From DATDPM01 sp963841995 (lineage in GTDB: Bacteria; Pseudomonadota; Alphaproteobacteria; DATDPM01), in the NCBI GenBank assembly GCA_963841995.1, contig CAWJEX010000005.1, forward strand, positions 1 through 64,000: DNA of 64,000 nucleotides, read 5' to 3'. Positions 53,677-61,031 of this stretch are shown here, one piece after another (the first letter of the stretch is position 1; every line of letters starts with the position of its first letter). Below the pieces are notes generated by a model. It searched no databases. It saw nothing but the letters and a program-made list of their open reading frames with translations, and was not told the origin of the DNA. Made by a program: the position numbers and the translations under genes.

Positions 53677-54504
53677 CTATTTCACGCGCCGGTCGCGAAT
53701 GATGAATTTGTCGGTCTTCTTGTTCTTGCGGGTCTTGTAACCCTTGGTCGGCTGACCCCACGGGCTGACCGGATGACGTCCACCGGAGGTGCGGCCTTCG
53801 CCGCCGCCATGAGGGTGATCGATCGGGTTCATGGCAACACCGCGCGTCACCGGGCGCCAACCGCGCCAGCGCGTGCGTCCGGCCTTGCCGATATTCACGT
53901 TCTGCTTATCCGGATTCGAAACCGCGCCAATGGTGGCCATGCAATCGGCCCGCACCATGCGCATTTCACCCGAGCTCAAGCGCAGCTGAGCGTAACCGGC
54001 GTCGCGGCCGACAAGCTGCACATAGGTTCCGGCCGAACGAGCGATCTGCCCGCCCCGGCCCGGCTTCATCTCGACATTGTGAATCACGGTGCCGACTGGA
54101 ATGTTCTTCATCGGCATCGCATTGCCCGGCCGAATATCGGCTTTCTCGCCCGACACCACTTTGTCGCCGATACCGAGGCGCTGCGGCGCCAAAATGTACG
54201 ACAGCTCGCCGTCCTCATAGCGGAGGAGAGCGATGAACGCCGTGCGATTGGGATCGTATTCGATCCGCTCGACGGTCGCCGTCACATCGTATTTGCGCCG
54301 CTTGAAATCGATGGTGCGGTAAAGCCGCTTATGTCCGCCGCCGCGATGCCACATCGTAATCTCGCCGGCATTGTTGCGGCCGCGCTTGCGATGATTGTAT
54401 TTGGTCAGCGCCTTGACTGGACGGCCCTTCCACAATTCGGAGCGGTCGATCGCGACCAGTCCGCGGAGGCTCGGCGTCGTCGGTTTATAAGATTTGAGTG
54501 CCAT
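53677..54504 (-). CDS. rplB: 50S ribosomal protein uL2
   Basis: Essential for subunit association and peptidyl transfer. The 275-residue sequence starts MALKSYKPTTPSLRGLVAID and carries HRGGGHKRLYRTIDFKRRKY, SAGTYVQLVGRDAGYAQLRL and the conserved GVAMNPIDHPHGGGEGRTSG loop with the key histidine. It lies between rplW and rpsS. Confidence 0.97.
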   Translation of the reverse strand: MALKSYKPTTPSLRGLVAIDRSELWKGRPVKALTKYNHRKRGRNNAGEITMWHRGGGHKRLYRTIDFKRRKYDVTATVERIEYDPNRTAFIALLRYEDGELSYILAPQRLGIGDKVVSGEKADIRPGNAMPMKNIPVGTVIHNVEMKPGRGGQIARSAGTYVQLVGRDAGYAQLRLSSGEMRMVRADCMATIGAVSNPDKQNVNIGKAGRTRWRGWRPVTRGVAMNPIDHPHGGGEGRTSGGRHPVSPWGQPTKGYKTRKNKKTDKFIIRDRRVK

Positions 54505-54514
54505 CGCGTTTTTC

Positions 54515-54869
54515 CTATACGCCCGTCGTCACGTCGATCGAATTGCCTTCGGCCAATGTCACGATCGCTTTCTTATAATCCGACCGTCTGCCGAGTTCGA
54601 CCGCGGAACCGCTTCTGCTTGCCTTTGACGCGAAGCGTATTCACCGCCGTGACCTTCACCTTGAACAAAGCCTCGATCGCCTTCTTGATCTCGGGCTTAG
54701 TCGCATCGAGCGCCACGCGGAACGTGACCTGGTTATGCTCGGAGCCCATCGTCGCCTTTTCGGTGATCACCGGGCGGCGGACGATTGCGTAGGCGGGCGC
54801 GGCAATCGCCGGCGCCGCAGCCTTCTTCTTCGGCTCTTTTTTCTTCTTCTTTAGCTCTTTTTCGGTCAT
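54515..54869 (-). CDS. rplW: 50S ribosomal protein uL23 (one frameshift)
   Basis: A tunnel-exit protein and docking site for trigger factor and SRP. The N-terminus has a Lys/Ala/Pro-rich extension, then YAIVRRPVITEKATMGSEHN and IEALFKVKVTAVNTLRVKGK. After KRFRGR the frame ends early. At 54593-54598 GAGTTC carries an extra base; restoring GAGTC gives LGRRSDYKKAIVTLAEGNSI and the proper end DVTTGV with stop at 54515-54517. The gene would be missed past that point by simple frame calling. The site is GANTC, like those in rpoA, rplE and tuf. Confidence 0.94.
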
Positions 54870-55486
54870 TTCAGCCGTTCCTCAAGGTGCGACAGCGCAT
54901 CCTTGGTCAGCACCAGCATGTCGCGGCGCAGAATGTCGTAAACATTGATACCTTGCTGCGGCAGCACGTCGATATGGGGAAGATTGCGCGCCGCGCGCCC
55001 GAAATTCGTGTTCACCTCGGCACCGTCAATAATAAGCGCCGACGTCCAACCGAGCTTCTTGAGCCGCGATGCCAATTCCTTGGTCTTCGCCTTCGCGAGA
55101 GTGGTCGAATCGAGAACCACGAGTTTGCCATCGGCGGCCTTGCTCGACAGTGCGGTCATCAAGGCGAGCTTCCGCACTTTCTTGGGCAAATCATAAGCAT
55201 GGCTTCGCACGACCGGACCGAAGATCACGGCGCCGCCGCGGAATTGCGGCGAGCGGAGGGAACCTTGGCGTGCATTGCCGGTGCCCTTTTGCTTGTAGGG
55301 CTTTGCGGTCGTGCCTTGGATGTCGCTGATGCCCTTGGTCTTGTGGGTGCCGGCGCGCTTTTTCGCAAGCTGCCAGTTCACCATGCGAGCCAAAATATCC
55401 CGGCGCACGGGAAGACCGAAGATCCCCTCGTTGAGATCGACATTGCCGATTTCCTTGGCTTCAAGGCTGAGGATTTTGCACTTCAT
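54866..55486 (-). CDS. rplD: 50S ribosomal protein uL4
   Basis: A tunnel-constriction protein and, in gammaproteobacteria, S10 operon repressor. The 206-residue protein contains LPVRRDILARMVNWQLAKKR, TAKPYKQKGTGNARQGSLRS, FGPVVRSHAYDLPKKVRKLA and the end YDILRRDMLVLTKDALSHLE. The stop overlaps the rplW start by 4 nt. Confidence 0.97.
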   Translation of the reverse strand: MKCKILSLEAKEIGNVDLNEGIFGLPVRRDILARMVNWQLAKKRAGTHKTKGISDIQGTTAKPYKQKGTGNARQGSLRSPQFRGGAVIFGPVVRSHAYDLPKKVRKLALMTALSSKAADGKLVVLDSTTLAKAKTKELASRLKKLGWTSALIIDGAEVNTNFGRAARNLPHIDVLPQQGINVYDILRRDMLVLTKDALSHLEERLK

Positions 55487-55488
55487 GG

Positions 55489-56223
55489 CTATTCCCCTGC
55501 CCTTTCAGTGGGCGCCCCGTGAGCCGGCGCCGCTTCGGCCGAAGCGCCGCCGCGGATTTTGCCCGGGAACGGCAAATCTTTCGGCGCCTTCTTCTTCTTC
55601 TTCGCATCGAAGACGAGCAGATATCCGCCCTTCGAACCCGGTACCGTACCGTTGACGACGATCAAGCCCTTCTCGGGATCGGTCGCCATAACCTTCAGGC
55701 TTTGGACCGTCACGCGCACGTCGCCCATGTGGCCCGCCATTTTCTTGCCCTTGAACACCCGACCGGGATCCTGGCGCTGACCGGTTGACCCGTGACTGCG
55801 GTGTGAAACGGAGACGCCGTGCGAGGCTTCGAGGCCCTTGAAGTTGTGGCGCTTCATGACGCCGGCAAAGCCCCGGCCGATGCTGGTGCCCGCGACATCG
55901 ACAAACTGGCCGACCACGAAGTGATCCGCGGTCAACTCCGCGCCGACGTCGATCATCGCATCTTCCGAAACCCGGAACTCGGCGAGCTTGCGCGCCGGCT
56001 CAACTTTCGATTTTGCAAAATGACCGCGCATCCCCTTGCTCACATTCTTCACCTTGGCTTTTCCGACGCCGAGCTGAAGCGCGGTGTAGCCGTCACGATC
56101 CTTCGTGCGATGGGAAACGACGCGGCAGCCGTCCACCTTCAACAAGGTGACAGGCACGTGCTCGCCGGCCTCGGTGAAGAGGCGGCTCATGCCGACTTTT
56201 TGCGCGATCAGGCCAGTTCGCAT
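55489..56223 (-). CDS. rplC: 50S ribosomal protein uL3
   Basis: An assembly initiator near the peptidyl-transferase centre, 244 residues. Starts MRTGLIAQKVGMSRLFTEAG. Contains GRGFAGVMKRHNFKGLEASH, SHRSHGSTGQRQDPGRVFKG (with the glutamine methylated by PrmB in relatives) and KKMAGHMGDVRVTVQSLKVM. A C-terminal tail rich in Ala and Glu extends past the core. Gap to rpsJ is 9 nt. Confidence 0.97.
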   Translation of the reverse strand: MRTGLIAQKVGMSRLFTEAGEHVPVTLLKVDGCRVVSHRTKDRDGYTALQLGVGKAKVKNVSKGMRGHFAKSKVEPARKLAEFRVSEDAMIDVGAELTADHFVVGQFVDVAGTSIGRGFAGVMKRHNFKGLEASHGVSVSHRSHGSTGQRQDPGRVFKGKKMAGHMGDVRVTVQSLKVMATDPEKGLIVVNGTVPGSKGGYLLVFDAKKKKKAPKDLPFPGKIRGGASAEAAPAHGAPTERAGE

Positions 56224-56232
56224 TGTTCGATC

Positions 56233-56541
56233 CTAAAGCTTGATCTCGACGTCGACGCCGGCGGCGAGGTCGAGCTTCATCAGCGCGTCCACCGTGCCCG
56301 GAGTCGGATCGATGATGTCCAACAGCCTCTTATGCGTGCGAATCTCGAATTGCTCGCGCGATTTCTTATCGATGTGCGGCGAACGCAGAACCGTGAATTT
56401 CTCGATTCGCGTCGGAAGCGGAATGGGGCCGCGCACCTGGGCACCGGTCCGCTTGGCTGTATTCACGATCTCGAGCGTCGATTGATCGAGCACACGGTGA
56501 TCGTACGCCTTCAGGCGAATTCTTATATTTTGACTTTCCAT
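56233..56541 (-). CDS. rpsJ: 30S ribosomal protein uS10
   Basis: A head protein, also NusE in transcription antitermination. The 102-residue protein starts MESQNIRIRLKAYDHRVLDQ and has GPIPLPTRIEKFTVLRSPHI and KKSREQFEIRTHKRLLDIID. It is preceded by tuf after 50 nt, the common alphaproteobacterial order fusA-tuf-rpsJ. Confidence 0.97.
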   Translation of the reverse strand: MESQNIRIRLKAYDHRVLDQSTLEIVNTAKRTGAQVRGPIPLPTRIEKFTVLRSPHIDKKSREQFEIRTHKRLLDIIDPTPGTVDALMKLDLAAGVDVEIKL

Positions 56542-56591
56542 TTCTTTGATCCGTTTCCGCGTGCGCGAATTTCAAAAATTGACGATCCCAG

Positions 56592-57783
56592 TTAAGCGAC
56601 GATTTTTGCGACGACGCCGGCGCCGACCGTACGGCCGCCCTCGCGGATGGCAAAGCGCAGGCCCTCGTCCATGGCAATGGGGGCGATCAGCTCGATCTCC
56701 ATGGCGATGTTGTCGCCCGGCATCACCATCTCGGTCCCCGCCGGCAGATGCACCATCCCGGTCACATCCGTGGTGCGGAAGTAAAACTGCGGCCGGTAGT
56801 TGGTGAAGAACGGCGTGTGCCGCCCGCCCTCTTCCTTGGTCAGGATATAGGCCTCGGCCGTGAACTTGGTGTGCGGCGTGATCGAGCCGGGTGCCGCCAG
56901 AACCTGGCCGCGCTCCACTTCTTCCCGCTTCGTACCCCGGAGGAGAGCGCCGATATTGTCGCCCGCCTCGCCCTGGTCCAACAGCTTCCGGAACATCTCG
57001 ACCCCGGTCACGATCGTCTTGGTCGTGTCCTTGATCCCGACGATCTCCACTTCATCGCCAACCTTGATGATCCCGCGCTCCACCCGTCCCGTGACCACCG
57101 TGCCGCGGCCCGAAATCGAGAACACGTCTTCAATCGGCATCAAAAACGGCTTGTCCTTGGCGCGCTGGGGCTGCGGGATGTACTCGTCCACCGCCTTCAT
57201 CAGCTCCAGAATTCGAATTCTTGCCGATCTCCGGATCGCGCCCCTCTAAGGCGGCCAAAGCAGAGCCCTTCACAATGGGGATCTTGTCCCCGGGGAATTG
57301 GTAGTTGGAGAGGAGTTCCCGGACCTCGAGCTCGACCAGGTCCAAGAGCTCCGGATCGTCCACCTGATCGACCTTGTTCATGTACACCACAATCGCCGGC
57401 ACCCCCACCTGACGGGCGAGCAGAATATGCTCGCGGGTCTGCGGCATCGGGCCGTCGGCCGCCGAAACCACCAGGATCGCCCCGTCCATCTGGGCCGCCC
57501 CCGTGATCATGTTCTTCACGTAGTCCGCGTGCCCCGGGCAATCGACATGGGCGTAGTGCCGCTTGGCCGTCTGATATTCCACATGCGCCGTCGAAATCGT
57601 GATCCCCCGCGCCTTCTCTTCCGGCGCCTTGTCAATCTGGTCATAGGCCATGAATTCCGCCCCGCCCGACTCGGCCAATACCTTCGTAATCGCCGCCGTC
57701 AGCGTCGTCTTCCCATGGTCCACGTGACCAATCGTCCCAATGTTGCAGTGCGGCTTCGTCCGCTCAAATTTCGCTTTTGCCAT
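56592..57783 (-). CDS. tuf: Elongation factor Tu (one frameshift)
   Basis: Delivers aminoacyl-tRNA to the ribosome. G-domain motifs: GTIGHVDHGKTTLTAAITKV, RGITISTAHVEYQT, VDCPGHADYVKNMI, YMNKVDQVDD. At 57209-57214 the sequence GAATTC has one extra base; restoring GAATC gives the expected ILELMKAVDEYIPQP and joins to domains 2 and 3 (FSISGRGTVVTGRVERGIIK; YRPQFYFRTTDVTGMVHLPA), ending AGVVAKIVA. Repaired length is about 397 residues. The start is ATG 57783 (MAKAKFERTKPH). A second tuf copy elsewhere is possible but not visible here. Confidence 0.95.
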
Positions 57784-57814
57784 GGACGCTACTCCGTCTC
57801 CCCTATCGTGACCG

Positions 57815-59889
57815 TTAGGCCATCTTCGCGCGAACCTCATCGGCAACCGCCTGAGGTACTTGCGCGTAATGATCAAAATGCATGGTGTATTGGGCACGGC
57901 CCTGGCTCATCGAGCGCAGGGTATTCACATATCCGAACATATTGGCGAGCGGCACCATCGCGTTGATGACCGTCGCGTTGCCGCGCTGGGTCATGCCCAG
58001 GATTTGGCCGCGGCGGCTGTTCAGATCGCCGATGATATCGCCCATGTAATCTTCCGGCGTCACGACTTCGACGCGCATCACCGGTTCGAGCAGCACCGGA
58101 CCGGCTTTGGCAATGCCTTCGCGAAAGCAAGCGCGCGCCGCAATTTCGAATGCGAGCACACTTGAGTCGACGTCGTGATAGGAGCCATCAACCAGCGTTG
58201 CCTTGAAATCGATCAACGGGAACCCGGCGAGCACACCGGTCTCCGCCGCGCCGATAATGCCTTTTTCGACGCCCGGAATGTATTCGCGTGGAACGCGGCC
58301 GCCGACGACGTCGTTCTCGAATACGACGCCGCCCCCCGGAGGCAATGGTTCGAAATCGACTTTGATCTTGGCGAATTGGCCGGAGCCGCCGGTTTGCTTT
58401 TTATGGGTGTAATCTTGGGTGAGGGCCCGGGTGATGGTTTCACGATAGGCCACCTGCGGCGCGCCGACATTGGCCTCGACCTTGAATTCGCGCTTCATGC
58501 GATCGACGATGATTTCGAGATGAAGTTCGCCCATTCCCTTGATCACGGTCTGACCGGATTCCTGATCGACGCTCACCCTGAAGGAGGGATCTTCGGTAGC
58601 GAGACGGGCCAAAGCAGCGCCCATCTTTTCCTGGTCGGCCTTAGTTTTGGGCTCGACCGCAACTTCGATGACCGGATCGGGGAATTCCATGCGCTCGAGT
58701 ATGATCGGATCGTTCTGGGCGCAAAGAGTTCGCCGGTGGTGGTGTATTTGAGGCCCGCCAGCGCGACGATGTCGCCGGTGCGGGCTTCCTTGATGTCTTC
58801 GCGATGATTCGCATGCATCTGCAGCATACGGCCGATACGCTCGCGTTGATTCTTGATCGGATTCAAGACGCTGCTGCTGTTCTCCAAAACGCCCGAATAG
58901 ACGCGGACGAAAGTGAGCGAACCGACAAACGGATCGGTCATCACCTTGAACGCAAGGCCCGAAAACGGCGCATCGTCGGAAGGCAGGCGCACCAGCTCTT
59001 CATCGCTGTTCGGCTTGATGCCGGTGACCGGCGGGATTTCGGTGGGCGAGGGCAGGAAATCCACCACCGCATCGAGGAGCGTCTGCACGCCCTTGTTCTT
59101 GAAGGCGGCGCCGCAAATGACGGGAACGTGCTTGCCCGCCACCGTGCCCTTGCGGATGCAGCGCATGAGAGTTTCGTGATCGGGCATCTTGCCTTCGAGA
59201 TAGCCCTCCATCGCTTGGTCTTCGTGCTCAACCGCAAGCTCGATCAGCTTGTCGCGATATTCCTTGGCCTTTTCCTGAAGATCGGCCGGAATGTCGCCGA
59301 TAGTGTATTCGGCGCCTAAGGTTTCGTCTTTCCAGACCAGCGATTTCATGTTGATGAGGTCGACGACGCCAACGAAATCGGATTCGGCGCCGATCGGCAG
59401 CTGCAGCACGATCGGAACGGCACCGAGGCGGTCTTTGATCATGTCGACGCAGCGGTAGAAGTCCGCGCCGATGCGATCCATCTTGTTGACGAAACAGATG
59501 CGGGGAACCTGATATTTGTCGGCTTGGCGCCAAACCGTTTCGGATTGCGGCTCGACGCCGGCCACCGCGTCGAACACGGCGCAAGCCCCGTCGAGAACGC
59601 GCAAACTGCGCTCGACCTCGATGGTGAAATCGACGTGGCCAGGCGTGTCGATGATATTGATGCGGTGATCGCGCCAGAAACAGGTGGTCGCAGCCGACGT
59701 GATCGTGATGCCGCGCTCTTGCTCCTGCTCCATCCAATCCATGGTGGCGGTACCTTCATGGACTTCGCCGATCTTATAAGAGCGGCCGGTGTAATAAAGA
59801 ACGCGTTCGGTCGTGGTCGTCTTACCGGCATCGATGTGGGCCATGATGCCGATATTCCGATAACGCTCTAGGGGAGTGGTGCGCGGCAT
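57815..59889 (-). CDS. fusA: Elongation factor G (one frameshift)
   Basis: The translocation GTPase. N-terminal part: MPRTTPLERYRNIGIMAHID, AGKTTTTERVLYYTG, TITSAATTCFW, DTPGHVDFTIEVERS and FVNKMDRIGADF. The break at 58726-58731 (observed GAGTTC) lies where a base has been lost from GAGTCTC; repair gives GETLCAQNDPIILERMEFPD and joins domains III-V (GMGELHLEIIVDRMKREFKV; VANMFGYVNTLRSMSQGRAQ). Repaired length is about 692 residues. The site includes GAGTC, a GANTC site. It lies between rpsG and tuf. Confidence 0.95.
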
Positions 59890-59898
59890 GGAAGTTCC

Positions 59899-60369
59899 TT
59901 ACCAGCGGTAATGCGAGAACGCCCGGTTGGCTTCCGCCATTTTATGGGTGTCCTCACGCTTTTTGACAGCACCCCCCCGATTGTTCGCTGCATCCATGAG
60001 TTCCGCCGACAAGCGGTCCTCCATCGTCTTTTCCGAACGGGACCGCGCGCTCGTGATCAGCCAACGGATGGCTAGGGCTTGCGCGCGATCGTAACGGACT
60101 TCGACCGGCACCTGATAGGTGGCGCCGCCGACGCGGCGCGAGCGGACTTCGATGTCCGGCTTCACGTTATCGAGCGCGCCGTGGAAAATCTTGATCGGAT
60201 CCTGTCCGGTCTTTTTCTGAATTTGATCGAACGCGCCATAGACGATGTGCTCGGCAACCGATTTCTTGCCGGCGTACATCAGCACATTCATGAATTTGGA
60301 AACGACCCGGTCGCCGTGACGGGCGTCGGGATTCGGTTCGCGTTTATCGGCAGCGCGGCGGCGTGACAT
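59899..60369 (-). CDS. rpsG: 30S ribosomal protein uS7
   Basis: An organiser of the 30S head and str-operon autoregulator in E. coli. The 156-residue protein begins MSRRRAADKREPNPDARHGD and has KFMNVLMYAGKKSVAEHIVY, RRVGGATYQVPVEVRYDRAQ and the end KMAEANRAFSHYRW, as is usual. It is 9 nt upstream of fusA and 8 nt after rpsL. Confidence 0.97.
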   Translation of the reverse strand: MSRRRAADKREPNPDARHGDRVVSKFMNVLMYAGKKSVAEHIVYGAFDQIQKKTGQDPIKIFHGALDNVKPDIEVRSRRVGGATYQVPVEVRYDRAQALAIRWLITSARSRSEKTMEDRLSAELMDAANNRGGAVKKREDTHKMAEANRAFSHYRW

Positions 60370-60377
60370 CGGACCCT

Positions 60378-60749
60378 CTACTTCGGACGCTTGGCGCCGT
60401 ATTTCGAACGGCGCTGGCGGCGATCATTGACGCCCTGGGTATCGAGCGTGCCGCGGATGATGTGATAACGGACACCGGGCAGATCCTTGACGCGGCCGCC
60501 GCGGATCATCACCACCGAATGCTCCTGCAGGTTATGGCCTTCGCCGGGAATGTAGCTCGTCACTTCGTAGCCGTTGGTCAGGCGCACGCGGGCAACTTTG
60601 CGCAGCGCCGAATTGGGCTTTTTCGGCGTTGTCGTATAGACACGCGTGCACACGCCGCGCTTCTGCGGGCATTCCGCGAGCGCCGGCACCTTGTTGCGCG
60701 CAGCCGGTTGGCGCCGCGGGCGGCGAATGAGCTGATTAATCGTCGGCAT
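60378..60749 (-). CDS. rpsL: 30S ribosomal protein uS12
   Basis: The decoding-centre protein. The 123-residue sequence starts MPTINQLIRRPRRQPAARNK. The two lysines whose change gives streptomycin resistance are wild type: in TTPKKPNSALRKVA and GRVKDLPGVRYHIIRG, so the allele looks sensitive. ATG 60749 is preferred over an upstream in-frame ATG two codons earlier because all homologs begin here. First gene of the str operon, with its own promoter at 60927-60955 and a leader of about 170 nt. Confidence 0.97.
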   Translation of the reverse strand: MPTINQLIRRPRRQPAARNKVPALAECPQKRGVCTRVYTTTPKKPNSALRKVARVRLTNGYEVTSYIPGEGHNLQEHSVVMIRGGRVKDLPGVRYHIIRGTLDTQGVNDRRQRRSKYGAKRPK

Positions 60750-60797
60750 ACCCAAAATTCCTCAAAGCCAAGCCCCCACAGGGCTGGCCCTATAGCC

Positions 60798-60838
60798 AAA
60801 AAAGCCCCAGGGGGCGCCAATTCGCCCCACTGAGGGGA
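60798..60838 (-). promoter_or_regulatory. Str-operon leader with mutually exclusive hairpins and a U6 tract
   Basis: In the rpsL leader (minus strand) four complementary G/C blocks follow one another: CCCC, GGGGCG, CGCCCC and GGGGC, the last followed by TTTTTT (60798-60803). Blocks 1-2 and 3-4 can pair (a small hairpin, then a terminator-like hairpin with U tract), or blocks 2-3 can pair in a stable 6-bp stem that excludes the terminator. This arrangement resembles a transcription attenuator. Stems are short and the function is inferred. Confidence 0.4.
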
Positions 60839-60926
60839 TTCCAAATTCGCCGTTTTTACGTCGTGCTGGGACGACCGGGACTGCGTTTGGGATGTTCTCC
60901 CACCACCAGCCCCAAAAGGTGGCGGC

Positions 60927-60955
60927 ATACTAGTGACGGGAATAGGACCCGTCAA
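60927..60955 (-). promoter_or_regulatory. Sigma70-type promoter of the str operon (rpsL-rpsG-fusA-tuf)
   Basis: On the minus strand TTGACG (60950-60955) and TAGTAT (60927-60932) are separated by 17 bases. The start would be near 60920, about 170 nt before rpsL. It lies between the rpoC stop and rpsL, so rpoBC and str transcription are at least partly separate. Confidence 0.7.
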
Positions 60956-60983
60956 GCGGATGTCACGCGGAAATCAGGGGGTT

Positions 60984-61008
60984 GCGGCCGGGTTGCGCAC
61001 CCGGCCGC
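60984..61008 (-). terminator. Perfect 10-bp G+C hairpin after rpoC
   Basis: GCGGCCGGGT at 60984-60993 pairs perfectly with 60999-61008 around a 5-nt loop, 24 nt after the rpoC stop. The following minus-strand sequence has few T, so it is a weak or factor-assisted terminator, or a stabilising 3' structure. Confidence 0.6.
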
Positions 61009-61031
61009 CGATCCCCTTGAAGTGGCTCGGC

